64,000 bases of DNA. It comes from CAZNGF01 sp964572855 (GTDB taxonomy: Bacteria > Bipolaricaulota > Bipolaricaulia > RBG-16-55-9 > JAJCYT01). Every line of letters begins with the position of its first letter. Positions within the stretch are counted from its first letter, which is position 1. Where the stretch lies: assembly GCA_964572855.1 (NCBI GenBank), contig CAZNGF010000005.1:1-64000 (forward strand), in the 5' to 3' direction. The notes beneath the pieces were generated by a model, which was not told the DNA's origin, made no database searches, and saw only the letters and a program-made list of their open reading frames with translations. Made by a program: the position numbers and the translations under genes. Shown piece by piece: positions 15,709 to 24,314 of the stretch.

Positions 15709-17565
15709 ATGTCCCGAGAGGTGTTGCTGATCGCGCTGGCCGCCGCGCTGCTGGTCGGCGCCGCTATCTGGCTGTTGCCGTCCGGTTCGCCTGATGAATC
15801 AACCGCGTCGGTCGAGCCGCAGGCGACCGCAGCGCTGGCGCAGGATGCCAGCGCGTTCCATGAGTCCTTCTTCCGCGACTGGGTGAGCCGTCACCCCGAA
15901 TGGTCCGGCCAGTTGCGCCTGTTCGGGGATCGGCCCGACCCGCTGGGCGACCAATTGGATGACCTGTCCGTCGAGGCGCGGGCAACCGAATTCGACTTCC
16001 TGCGCCGGGGCCTTGCCCAACTGCGCGCGCTGGACCGGGACACCCAGACCAGGCAGGAACGTCTCACCACCGACATCATGGCCTGGCACCTGGACGACCG
16101 GCTCCGGGAGGAGGCCTACGTCCTCTACGACTACCCCGTCAACCAGCTCTTCGGCGTGCAAAACGATCTTATCCAGCTCATGACCGACATCCACGCGCTC
16201 AACTACCCTGAGGACGCCCGCCACTACGTCGCGCGCCTGAGCAAGGTGGACGAGAAGTTCGAACAACTCATCCAGAGCCTGGAGCGACGCAAGGCGATCG
16301 GCAACATCCTGCCCCGCACCCTGCTCGAGAAGGTCATCGCGGGCGTGCGCGGCTTCGTCGATCAGCCACCCGAGGCCAACCCGCTTGCCGAGACGTACGC
16401 CGCACGCCTGGCCGAGCTGGAGGGTCTGGAGACCAGCGAACGCAACGCGCTCCAGACGGCCGTGTTGCGCGAGGTCGAGGCCACGGTGTACCCGGCCTAC
16501 CGGGATCTCCTGGCGTATCTGGAGTCCGAGCTGTTGCCGGCTGCGCCCGGCGACGGCGCCGTGGGCATCTGGCGGCTGCCGGAGGGCGAGGCCTACTACG
16601 CCCAGCGGTTGCGCCACCACACCACCACCGATCTCACGCCCGAGGCGGTGCACCAATTGGGCCTGAGCGAGGTCGAGCGCATCCAGGCCGAGATGCAGCC
16701 GCTGTTCGCCGAAATCGGCATCCAGGGGGGCCAACCGTTCGCGCAGCAAATGCGCGCCTACTGGCAGCGGACGTTCGGAGACGCGGAACTGCGCTACCCC
16801 AGCACTGACGCTGGCCGACATCAGGCGCTGGCCGACTACGCCGCGCTCATCCAGGAGGCCAACGACAACCTGGGCGCCGTCTTCGACGCCGTGCCCGAAG
16901 CCAAGATCCGCGTCAAAGCCGTACCGCCCAACCAAGAGGCGACCTCGCCGGGCGCGTACTACATCCCGCCCAGCCTGGACGGCTCGCGGCCCGGGACGTT
17001 CTACGTCAACCTGGCCCACCTGCCGATCAAGCCCAAGATGCCCACGCTCGCCTACCACGAGGGCATTCCGGGCCACCACTTCCAGCTCGCGCTCCAGCAG
17101 GAACAGGATACCCTCTCCACCTTCCAAAAAGTCAGCACGTTCACCGCGCACGCCGAGGGGTGGGCGCTCTACGCCGAAAAGCTGGCCCGCGAACAGGGGT
17201 TCTACAAGACCGTCCACAGCAGGATCGAGAACCTCTGGTCCGAGCTGTTCCGCGCCGGGCGATTGGTCGTTGACACAGGCATCCACTACAAGCGCTGGTC
17301 GCGCGGCGAGGCGCTCGACTTCTACAGCCGCGCGCTGGGCACGCCCATCCCCGGCGAGATCGACCGCTACATCGCCTGGCCCGGACAAGCTGCCTCTTAC
17401 AAAGTGGGCGAACTCAAGATCCTGGCGCTGCGGGATCGCGCTCGCAGCGCGTTGGGTGAGCGTTTCGACATTCGAGCATTCCACAACGTGATCCTCAACG
17501 GCGGCGGGATGCCGCTCTCGATTCTAGAACGCGTCGTGGACGACTACATCCGGGCCAATCGGTAG
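15709..17565 (+). CDS. DUF885 family metallopeptidase, exported
   Basis: 618 residues. A hydrophobic N-terminus (VLLIALAAALLVGAAIWLL) anchors or exports it. The metal-binding motif is a DUF885 variant, AYHEGIPGHHFQLAL (about residue 448), followed by TFTAHAEGWALYAEKLA with the second Glu ligand and WPGQAASYKVGELKI near the end, all typical of the family. The family is long and alpha-helical and presumably cleaves peptides. ATG at 15709 is 8-9 bases after AGGGGG; a GTG 6 bp earlier is a less well spaced alternative. Confidence 0.9.
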   Translation: MSREVLLIALAAALLVGAAIWLLPSGSPDESTASVEPQATAALAQDASAFHESFFRDWVSRHPEWSGQLRLFGDRPDPLGDQLDDLSVEARATEFDFLRRGLAQLRALDRDTQTRQERLTTDIMAWHLDDRLREEAYVLYDYPVNQLFGVQNDLIQLMTDIHALNYPEDARHYVARLSKVDEKFEQLIQSLERRKAIGNILPRTLLEKVIAGVRGFVDQPPEANPLAETYAARLAELEGLETSERNALQTAVLREVEATVYPAYRDLLAYLESELLPAAPGDGAVGIWRLPEGEAYYAQRLRHHTTTDLTPEAVHQLGLSEVERIQAEMQPLFAEIGIQGGQPFAQQMRAYWQRTFGDAELRYPSTDAGRHQALADYAALIQEANDNLGAVFDAVPEAKIRVKAVPPNQEATSPGAYYIPPSLDGSRPGTFYVNLAHLPIKPKMPTLAYHEGIPGHHFQLALQQEQDTLSTFQKVSTFTAHAEGWALYAEKLAREQGFYKTVHSRIENLWSELFRAGRLVVDTGIHYKRWSRGEALDFYSRALGTPIPGEIDRYIAWPGQAASYKVGELKILALRDRARSALGERFDIRAFHNVILNGGGMPLSILERVVDDYIRANR

Positions 17566-17576
17566 GTGGTCGGGAT

Positions 17577-18137
17577 TCAGCGGCCAAGCCGGCCGCGCAG
17601 CCGACGGAAGGGCGACCCTTCGGCCTGGAGATGGGGCGAGTAGAGCTTGTTGACCATGCGCACGTCCTGCACGGAGATGAACGCGTGCGGATGGTGCTGC
17701 TCGACGATCTGGCGCAGGCGATTCATATGCTTGCGCTTGATCAGCACGACCAACAGGCGCACCTTGCCGCTCATGCCGGTTGCGGTCACGCTGGTCACGC
17801 CAAAGTGATGCGCGCGTAGGTAGTTGACCAAGTCGTGCGCGTCGTCCTCGGTGATGATCTGGACGCTCAGCATGCCCATCGCGATTTTCTCCTCGATCCA
17901 GAGCCCCACCACGCTTCCGGTCGCAAAACCACCGGCGAACGCCAGATAGCTCGTCAGGTCGTTCAGGTTCTGCATCACCTGCCCCAGCGCGAACAGGAAC
18001 ACGAGCACCTCGAAAAAACCCACCACGGCCGCCGGCAGCTTCAGGCCGCGCGAGACGAACACGACGCGGATCGTGCCGAAGGTCAGGTGTAACACCTCGG
18101 CCAGAAAGATGAGGAGGGGAAAGAGCGCGTCGGGCAT
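17577..18137 (-). CDS. UPF0316 membrane protein (DUF5698 plus DUF2179)
   Basis: 186 residues. Three hydrophobic segments lead (LFPLLIFLAEVLHLTFGTIR, AAVVGFFEVLVFLFALGQVM, SYLAFAGGFATGSVVGLWIE), followed by a cytosolic DUF2179 domain with VTSVTATGMSGKVRLLVVLI and ISVQDVRMVNKL. This architecture is that of the YebE/UPF0316 proteins, whose function is not established. CCAAGGAGC precedes the ATG. Convergent with the DUF885 gene with an 11-bp gap. Confidence 0.85.
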   Translation of the reverse strand: MPDALFPLLIFLAEVLHLTFGTIRVVFVSRGLKLPAAVVGFFEVLVFLFALGQVMQNLNDLTSYLAFAGGFATGSVVGLWIEEKIAMGMLSVQIITEDDAHDLVNYLRAHHFGVTSVTATGMSGKVRLLVVLIKRKHMNRLRQIVEQHHPHAFISVQDVRMVNKLYSPHLQAEGSPFRRLRGRLGR

Positions 18138-18170
18138 GGCGGTTGCTCCTTGGCCGGGAAGGCCGGCTCG

Positions 18171-18199
18171 GCCCCGTCACCGTGAGCGCGACGGGGCCG
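18171..18199. terminator. GC-rich stem-loop between GlcG-like and UPF0316 genes
   Basis: GGCCCCGTC and GACGGGGCC form a 9-bp stem around an 11-base loop, 22 bp downstream of the GlcG-like stop on the minus strand. There is no T-run, so termination is only inferred. Confidence 0.4.
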
Positions 18200-18220
18200 G
18201 CTTGGGACTCGTGGGGAGGG

Positions 18221-18628
18221 CTAGCCTGCCAGCGCCGCCGCGCCGGCCAGGGCCACCGTCCGGTCGTCCTCCACCGTGCTGCCCGAGACGCCGATGCCGC
18301 CCACCACCGCGCCGTTGGCGTCTTTCAGGGGCACGCCGCCGGGGAACGTGATCAGGCCGTCGTTGGAGTGCTCGATCCCGTAGAGCGCGCCTCCGGGCTG
18401 GGACAGCTCCCCGATCTGCTCCGTGGCCATGTCGAAGAACCGGGCGGTCCTGGCCTTCTTGAGCGCGATGTCGATCGACCCCAGCCAGGCGCCGTCCATG
18501 CGCGCAAACGCCTTCAGGTTAGCGCCCGCGTCGACCACGGCGATGTCCATTGACACGCCCAGTTGGCGGGCCTTTGCCTCCGCGGCGTCCAGAACCGCGC
18601 GTGCCTGCTGTAACGTGATGTCGCTCAT
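18221..18628 (-). CDS. GlcG/HbpS-family (heme-degrading-like) protein
   Basis: 135 residues: MSDITLQQARAVLDAAEAKA, then MDIAVVDAGANLKAFARMDG, LKKARTARFF and the terminal GGIGVSGSTVEDDRTVALAG. These are typical of the DUF336/GlcG/HbpS fold, found in heme-binding proteins and in glycolate and diol utilisation loci. The ATG at 18628 is preceded by GAGGGTG at good spacing. The function here is not clear; no heme or glycolate genes are adjacent. Confidence 0.85.
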   Translation of the reverse strand: MSDITLQQARAVLDAAEAKARQLGVSMDIAVVDAGANLKAFARMDGAWLGSIDIALKKARTARFFDMATEQIGELSQPGGALYGIEHSNDGLITFPGGVPLKDANGAVVGGIGVSGSTVEDDRTVALAGAAALAG

Positions 18629-18730
18629 TCGAATCACCCTCGTTGCTTTGGTTGCCCCTTGTTTTAGAGGGGGAACGGCACGCCCGCAATGTGGGATGAG
18701 CGGTTCCTCTTTCGAGGGGGAGGGACGGAA

Positions 18731-18760
18731 GCGCGCCGGCGGCCTAAGCCGCCGACGCGC
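18731..18760. terminator. Stem-loop after the solute-binding protein gene
   Basis: GCGCG-C-CGGCGGC against GCCGCCG-A-CGCGC with a 4-base loop, one mismatch in a 13-bp stem. It lies 57 bp past the SBP stop on the minus strand. The following bases are not T-rich. Confidence 0.45.
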
Positions 18761-18816
18761 TTGCTCGTTCGTCTTTCTGCTGCCGGCCTAGGCGGGCCGA
18801 CAGCGGCTGTCTCCGT

Positions 18817-20976
18817 TTACGGTTGGTGTGGCGCGTTGGCGCAGCTGGGCACCTGGCCGGGCAAGTCGCAGCGGAAGTTGACGTCCGCGTTAAGCGCGCG
18901 CACGAAGCCGCCCGTGTTGGCGATGCGGTCGATGCGCTCGGTAAACAACGCGTTCGACTGTGCCAACATGAACCACAGCAGGTGTTCGCCCCAGATGGTC
19001 TGCTGGCGATCGAAACCCTCCTGCGCAGCTTCGACGGACGTGGCCGTAAAGCCCTGCAGGAACGAGTCCGTGATCAGCGTGCTGCTCTCGGTGGGCGCGG
19101 CCGGGTCGTTCGCCGGCGCGTTCGGATCGCAACCCACGTGCGCCATGTGCAACGGCGCGCCGCACTGGAGCACGTTGACCGCGCCGGCCGGGTCGTTGCC
19201 CGTCAGACCGATCGTGATGTTGCCCGTGAACGTGCCGCCCAGCAGTTGCTGCACGAGCGTTGGGAACGAGGTCGTGGCCGCGTTGCAGCTGACCCCGATT
19301 TGGTTCCAGCCGTTGCAGGCGATCTGGCTGAACTCCTCGCGGATCGTGTTGCCGGTGTTGGTCACGATCTGGGTCTCGAAAGGCCCGCCCGCGTTGTCGA
19401 TCGCCGGATGAAAGTTCGCGGGGATGTCGCGCACGCCGTCGCCGTTGGCGTCGACGATGCCGACCGAGTCCAGCAGCCCGCGCGCGATTTCCAGGCAGCC
19501 CTCGAAGTCGTTCAGACAGCTGAGCTGCTGTTGGTAGTTCGGATCTGCGGGCGTGGGTAGGAACGAGATGTTCAGCTCGGCGCCGTTGTCCAGAGCCCAG
19601 GTCCCGTTGACGCAGGTGTCGGCCGTGGCCAGCCCCGCGTCGATGAAGTCGGCGCACGTGTTGTCGCGGCCGATGAAGAACGTGTTGTTGCCCATCGAGA
19701 CCGGCGTGTACTGCGGCGTGCCGATGCCCAGCAGCACGTTGTTGACCAGCGCGCCGCGGTCGATGGCCAGTGAGAGCGCCTTGCGCACCTCGGTGCTGCG
19801 GTTGGCGGCCGCCAGGTTCAGGTTCGGGTCGACGAAGTTCGGCGTGATCATGGTCGTGCCGGTCGTGGCCGCGCCCGTGTTGATGCCCTGGTTCACCAGG
19901 AAGCCGCCCGAGGCGGCCTGGCTCAGGATGACAGCGATGTCGGCGGGGCGCGGGACGAACTTGTCGGTGGTCCCGTTGAGGAAGTTGCTCAAGGAGAGGT
20001 TCTGACCCTGGGTCGGGATGATGATGATCTGGTATTCATCCAGATACGGCAACTGCGTCCCGTTGGAGTCGACCTCGTAGAAGTTGGGGTTGCGCGAGTA
20101 CTTCGCCAGAGCCTGGGAATCGAACGAGTCCAGCACGAACGGCCCTAGCCCGCGCAGCAGCTCGAGCGGCGCGCCCAGGCCCAGGAATTCGGTCGTGGCC
20201 ACCTCGATCAACGTGTCGTCGCCGGCGGGGGAGCTGTCGAGCGCGCCGTTTTCGCCCAACGAAATGTTGGGCCCGAGGGCTTCGTCGTCACCCGCGGGCT
20301 GCGTGTCGAGCACGCCGTTGGGGCCTGCGCTCACGATCGTCTGCGTGGCAACGCCCTGCGCCTCCAGTAGGTCCAGCACCATGGCCTTGGACATGGCCAG
20401 CAGCGACCCGGCGATGCCGGTGTAAGTGCGGAACGTCTCAGCACACTCGACGCGAACCTGACCCGCGCCGGGCGAGGTAACCTTCATGGCCGAGCCGTCG
20501 GGGCAGTTGTAGACGCTCTGGCTCGAGTTGGGCAGGTTCGGGTTCCAGATCACGTGGTAGTACCAGTAGAGCACGTCCTCGGCGGTCACCGGCGAGCCGT
20601 CGGAGTAGCTCAGGCCCTCGCGCAGCGTGAAGGTCACGACCGTCGCGTCGTCGCTGACCTCGATCACCGAGGCGACTTGGGGCAACGTGCCCTGAGCGCC
20701 CGCGCCGAGGATGTTGTAGGTCGTGAACTGCGAGCCGCCGAAGATGTGGTCGAGCACCTCGGACGACGCCGTGTCCGACGAGGTCGTCGGGTTCAGGTTG
20801 GTGGGCGCGGAGATCATGTCGTTGGTCACCGTGCCGCCCTTGACCGCCGCGCAGGCAAACCCCTCGGGCGCGTCTTCGCACTCGAGCGCCACCAACGGAT
20901 CGGCGGGCAGCTGTGACCACGCGGTTACCCCCGAAAGAATCACGAAACAAACGAGCCAGACGAACGATCTTCTCAT
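18817..20976 (-). CDS. ABC-type peptide/oligosaccharide solute-binding protein (SBP_bac_5 family)
   Basis: 719 residues. Signal peptide MRRSFVWLVCFVILSGVTAW, cleaved near WSQ/LP, with no lipobox cysteine, so it would be soluble in the periplasm rather than a lipoprotein. Family 5 landmarks include VVTFTLREGLSYSDGSPVTAEDVLYW and SLAIDRGALVNNVLLG. Within lobe I are two copies of a Gly/Asp motif, GPNGVLDTQPAGDDE and GENGALDSSPAGDDT, and later DANGDGVRDIP, resembling calcium-binding turns. It is longer than usual (about 500-600). AGGAGG sits 8 bases from the ATG. No permease or ATPase genes are near. Confidence 0.87.
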   Translation of the reverse strand: MRRSFVWLVCFVILSGVTAWSQLPADPLVALECEDAPEGFACAAVKGGTVTNDMISAPTNLNPTTSSDTASSEVLDHIFGGSQFTTYNILGAGAQGTLPQVASVIEVSDDATVVTFTLREGLSYSDGSPVTAEDVLYWYYHVIWNPNLPNSSQSVYNCPDGSAMKVTSPGAGQVRVECAETFRTYTGIAGSLLAMSKAMVLDLLEAQGVATQTIVSAGPNGVLDTQPAGDDEALGPNISLGENGALDSSPAGDDTLIEVATTEFLGLGAPLELLRGLGPFVLDSFDSQALAKYSRNPNFYEVDSNGTQLPYLDEYQIIIIPTQGQNLSLSNFLNGTTDKFVPRPADIAVILSQAASGGFLVNQGINTGAATTGTTMITPNFVDPNLNLAAANRSTEVRKALSLAIDRGALVNNVLLGIGTPQYTPVSMGNNTFFIGRDNTCADFIDAGLATADTCVNGTWALDNGAELNISFLPTPADPNYQQQLSCLNDFEGCLEIARGLLDSVGIVDANGDGVRDIPANFHPAIDNAGGPFETQIVTNTGNTIREEFSQIACNGWNQIGVSCNAATTSFPTLVQQLLGGTFTGNITIGLTGNDPAGAVNVLQCGAPLHMAHVGCDPNAPANDPAAPTESSTLITDSFLQGFTATSVEAAQEGFDRQQTIWGEHLLWFMLAQSNALFTERIDRIANTGGFVRALNADVNFRCDLPGQVPSCANAPHQP

Positions 20977-21444
20977 CTTGAACCTCCTTACGGCGAGTTG
21001 AAAGACTGAATTTGCAGCGCAACGACCCGTTCCCTCAGCGTGGGCAGGGACCACCTCCTCGCTCATCACGTTCCGGCGTGGCGGGCGTTGCTATAACGAG
21101 CATAGACACGCCGCACGAAAGCCTGACGCATTGGCGGGTAAGTGTGCCTCTCTCGGGATACAGGATCCGCGCCTCCGTTGCGGCTCGAGCGTCTGCCAGC
21201 AGGAGAAAGCTCGTAAAGAATGAATAAGGGGCGATTAAGCGTGAAATGTTCGATGCTGATTTTACCACGTCCAACGCGCGAATCGTGTGGAAGGGAAAGT
21301 CAAATTAGTCGGAAAGAAGGTGGAAATACCATTGAATCGCCGAGGAAACGATCGGACAGCCCTTGGGAAGACGTCGGCCTCGCCAGCGCCTTGAGACCGT
21401 AGGGTAGTGGTTCCCCACCATGCCGGGCGCGTGCTCTCGGGATT

Positions 21445-21483
21445 AACAAGCAGACCGGAACGTCATCCCCCGGTCTGCTTGTT
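21445..21483. repeat. Perfect 14-bp stem-loop
   Basis: AACAAGCAGACCGG (21445-21458) and its exact reverse complement (21470-21483) are separated by 11 bases. It is not next to any intact gene. It may be the terminator of a lost gene, or an operator. Confidence 0.6.
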
Positions 21484-21748
21484 CGTTGCTCCCGATGCAC
21501 TGGTCGCTCAACTGCTGCTGCATCCGCGTCGGGAACGAGGTCGTGGCCGCGCGGTACCGAAACGGCGGTCGAGACGCAACGTAACGCGGGCGCAGTCGGG
21601 CGCAAGCGGCCCGGCTGGCATCCGGGGCCCGCCCGCGAAGCCGACGCAAAAACCGCGCTCCGGAGTCAACGCCGTTATAAACACGAAAACTGTCGTGATC
21701 GAAGGCCGAGCGGGGAGGCAATTGTGTAACGATTCGCTCGGCCGCGCC

Positions 21749-21754
21749 TATAAT
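21749..21754 (+). promoter_or_regulatory. -10 box ahead of the DeoR-like gene
   Basis: Consensus TATAAT, 74 bp before the ATG. The nearest TTG hexamer (TTGTGT, 21722) is 21 bp away, too far for a good -35, so the promoter may need an activator. Confidence 0.4.
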
Positions 21755-21828
21755 GGGCCGGTTAGACGAACAGCACCTTGGCGTCGTCCCACGCGGGCCA
21801 GCGGTGCAGCTACAAAGGGGTGGAGTCC

Positions 21829-22872
21829 ATGAAGGAAGACAAGCGGGATGCCGAGGTTCGGATGCATGCCCGACGCTTTGCCATATTCAAGCGCCTGCTC
21901 GAACGCAAGGTGGTCTACCGCCGTGAGGTCCCCAGCCTCGTGTCGTTCAAGGTGCAGACGAACTCGGTGATGGGGGACTTCAAGTTCCTCAAGGACCAAT
22001 TCTACCACGAGATATACAAGACGGACGAGTTCCTTTGCTGGCTTCAACCCGTGTTCTGCTGGCCCCAAAGCGAGTTCACCGACGCCATCCGGAACGCCGT
22101 GAACTTCGAAGGTGGCCTCAGCATGGCTGAGGCGGTCGTCAAGGAACTGACCGCGCAGAAACAAATCGTGTGTTGTCTGACCGGCGGCGCCGAAGCCTAC
22201 GCCGTGGCCAGCGAGATGGCCCAGTCCAACGTCGCGTTCAAGCTGGCCTCCAACAGCCTGCCCATCCTAAGGGTCCTAACGTACAACCCCAAGGCCAGCA
22301 TCTACAGCTTAGGCGGCATGGTGCGCGGCAACTTCGAAACCGTGGACCACGAAAGCCCTGACTTCATCGAACTGGCCGGCCGGCGCCTGCGCGGGCTGGA
22401 CGACCACGACGCCCGCCAGCTCGGTTTCGACGCCGCCGTCGTGGATGCCGCGTTCCTCGACCTCGCGCGTTTCGAGATCAGCACAGGCCAGCGCAACATC
22501 CTGATCTCCGACCTGGAGATCCGTGAACGCATGTTGCGGAACAGCCACAGCTGGTACCTGTTCTGCAACCGCGCCCATCTGTCCAAGCCCTTCCCCGGCC
22601 ACCTGGACCGCTTGCCGCTGTTCGACTGCCTGGTTGCCGCCGCCGGGAACGACCGGCGCTACGTCTACATCGTCACCGACCTGCCGCCCCAGCACGAGTT
22701 TTACACGCCGGGTGAGGCGGGTACGACCTTGCTCGACCACTTCAGGGCGCGACTCCAGCCCGCGCTGGAGCGCATGGCCGCCCAAAGGCTTGACGTCGAC
22801 GTCTACGTCCTGTTTGCCGGCGAGGACAGCACCGATCTGGTCCACATCGAGCCGCAAGCGGTGCGGGCGTAA
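21829..22872 (+). CDS. DeoR/GlpR-type sugar-phosphate sensor protein
   Basis: 347 residues. The C-terminal two thirds follow the DeoR sensor domain: a glycine loop (IVCCLTGGAEAYAVASEMA), ASNSLPILRVL, IYSLGGMVRGNFETV, then LGFDAAVVDAAFLDLARFEI and WYLFCNRAHLSKPF, equivalent to the usual VDASKF region. The N-terminal 60 residues (RFAIFKRLLERKVVYRREVP) could be a diverged winged helix. The glycine loop and Ser/Lys positions differ from canonical members, so ligand binding may have changed. Proximity to an orphan SBP and a broken sugar kinase suggests a former sugar regulon. Confidence 0.65.
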   Translation: MKEDKRDAEVRMHARRFAIFKRLLERKVVYRREVPSLVSFKVQTNSVMGDFKFLKDQFYHEIYKTDEFLCWLQPVFCWPQSEFTDAIRNAVNFEGGLSMAEAVVKELTAQKQIVCCLTGGAEAYAVASEMAQSNVAFKLASNSLPILRVLTYNPKASIYSLGGMVRGNFETVDHESPDFIELAGRRLRGLDDHDARQLGFDAAVVDAAFLDLARFEISTGQRNILISDLEIRERMLRNSHSWYLFCNRAHLSKPFPGHLDRLPLFDCLVAAAGNDRRYVYIVTDLPPQHEFYTPGEAGTTLLDHFRARLQPALERMAAQRLDVDVYVLFAGEDSTDLVHIEPQAVRA

Positions 22873-22956
22873 ACGGAATGCCGAGCGCTGGGAGCAGCCC
22901 CGACAGTCGCCCTGGAGGCGATAACCGTTTCATCGGCACCTGTACGTAAACTCTGT

Positions 22957-22962
22957 TATAAT
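22957..22962 (+). promoter_or_regulatory. -10 box giving a leaderless HD-domain mRNA
   Basis: Consensus TATAAT ends 8 bases before the ATG at 22971, and no Shine-Dalgarno precedes the ATG. Transcription would start at or next to the A of the start codon. Confidence 0.6.
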
Positions 22963-22970
22963 CCCATCGC

Positions 22971-24272
22971 ATGGAAAAGGTGTTCCGCGACCCCGTCCAC
23001 AACCTGATGCGCTTCGACATGGAGCGCGACCGGCTCGTACTCCGGCTCATCGACACGCAGGAGGTCCAGCGCCTGCGGCGGGTCAAACAGATGGGCGTGA
23101 GCGAGTTCGTCTACCCCGGCGCCACCCACACGCGCTTCTCGCACGCGTTGGGCGTGACCCACCTTATGCGCACCGTGATCGAGCGCATGGACCTGCTGCG
23201 CAAGGACGCCCAGTTCACACCCATCGCCCGCCAGCTCGACGCCCACCGCGAGCTGCTGCTGGCCGCGGCGCTGCTGCACGACCTGGGCCACTTCCCGTAC
23301 TCGCATCTGCTGGAGGAGGTCATCGACGGCGACCACGAAGCCTGGACCGTGCGTCTCATTCAGGACCCGGACAGCGAGGTGCACCAGGTGTTGCGGGAGG
23401 CCGACGCGGGCTACCCGGACCAGATCGGCCGCGTGATCCAACGCACGTTCAAACCGAGCTTCGTGGTCAAGCTCATCGCCAGCCAGCTCGACGTGGACCG
23501 CATGGACTATCTCTTGCGCGACAGCCTCTACACCGGCGTGGGCTACGGCAAGTACGACCTGGACTGGCTGCTCCACAGCCTGCGCGTGGTCGAGTCGGGG
23601 GACGACTACGAGGTGGCGCTCGACGCGCACAAGGGGCTGCGCGCGGCCGAGTCCTACGTGCTGGCCCGCTTCTACATGTACCAGCAGGTCTACCACCACA
23701 AGACCGAGCGGGCCGCGGGCGCCCTGCTGCTCAAGCTGCTGGCGCGCGCCCGCGAGCTGCTGGGGGCGGACCGGCTGGCCCGCACGCCCACCGCAGTCAA
23801 AGCCCTGCTGCGCGCGCCGGAGTCCCTCAGCCGTGCGGACTTCCTGCGCCTGGACGACGTGCTCATGACCTATGCCATCTCGGTCTGGACCGAGTCGAAT
23901 GATCCCGTCCTGGCCGACCTTGCGCGCCGTTTCCTCCAGCGCCGCGTGTTCAAGACGCTGCCGCTGGAGTCGCGCCGCTTTTTGGAATACCAGGACGAGA
24001 TCGAGGCCATCGCGCGCGGGGCGGGCCTCGACCCCGACCACTATCTGGTCATGGACAGCGCGGTGGACAGCCCCTACAAGGACCACTATCTGATGCAGCT
24101 CGACGGCGAGGCCAGCGAAAAGGTGTTCCTGGCGGGCGGGGACGGGGCGCTCACCGAGCTCTCGGACGCCTCCGACCTCATCCGCTCGCTGCGCAACCGC
24201 CCCATCAGCGTCGAACGGCTTTGCTATCCGGAAGAACTAAGGGAGCCGCTGCTCACGTTGTTGGGGACATGA
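22971..24272 (+). CDS. HD-domain phosphohydrolase (SAMHD1/dNTPase-like)
   Basis: 433 residues beginning MEKVFRDPVHNLMRFDMERD. The metal-binding set is present: His in THTRFSHALGV, the HD pair in LLHDLGHFPYSH and the distant Asp in LDVDRMDYLLRD. This pattern is that of bacterial SAMHD1-like HD proteins, which hydrolyse dNTPs or related nucleotides, so a nucleotide-pool role is likely but unproven. Monocistronic, from an apparently leaderless promoter. Confidence 0.85.
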   Translation: MEKVFRDPVHNLMRFDMERDRLVLRLIDTQEVQRLRRVKQMGVSEFVYPGATHTRFSHALGVTHLMRTVIERMDLLRKDAQFTPIARQLDAHRELLLAAALLHDLGHFPYSHLLEEVIDGDHEAWTVRLIQDPDSEVHQVLREADAGYPDQIGRVIQRTFKPSFVVKLIASQLDVDRMDYLLRDSLYTGVGYGKYDLDWLLHSLRVVESGDDYEVALDAHKGLRAAESYVLARFYMYQQVYHHKTERAAGALLLKLLARARELLGADRLARTPTAVKALLRAPESLSRADFLRLDDVLMTYAISVWTESNDPVLADLARRFLQRRVFKTLPLESRRFLEYQDEIEAIARGAGLDPDHYLVMDSAVDSPYKDHYLMQLDGEASEKVFLAGGDGALTELSDASDLIRSLRNRPISVERLCYPEELREPLLTLLGT

Positions 24273-24299
24273 CGCGCTGACGCTTCCCTTCAGCGCGTC
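24271..24299. terminator. Bidirectional terminator between the HD gene and DAHP synthase
   Basis: GACGCGCTGA and TCAGCGCGTC form a perfect 10-bp stem with a 9-base loop, starting inside the HD gene stop codon and 16 bp from the convergent DAHP synthase stop. No clear T-run on either side. Confidence 0.6.
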
Positions 24300-24314
24300 T
24301 CCCGCCCCGTTGCG

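Larger units (their letters stand above)
20977..21828. other. 852-bp gene-free region between the SBP and DeoR-like genes
   Basis: No open frame here looks coding. It contains the SBP leader with its AAGGAGG, an A+T-richer patch at about 21210-21340, a perfect 14-bp stem-loop (21445-21483) and, at about 21510-21560 on the minus strand, a short stretch translating as AATTSFPT that matches the SBP gene (nucleotides identical over about 21 bases). A -10-like TATAAT at 21749 precedes the DeoR-like gene. The region may have lost genes of a transporter operon. Confidence 0.5.

Noticed and set aside
15799..17484. A 560-codon open frame antisense to the DUF885 peptidase
   Set aside because: Codon-bias shadow of a clear gene; no domain and no start signal.
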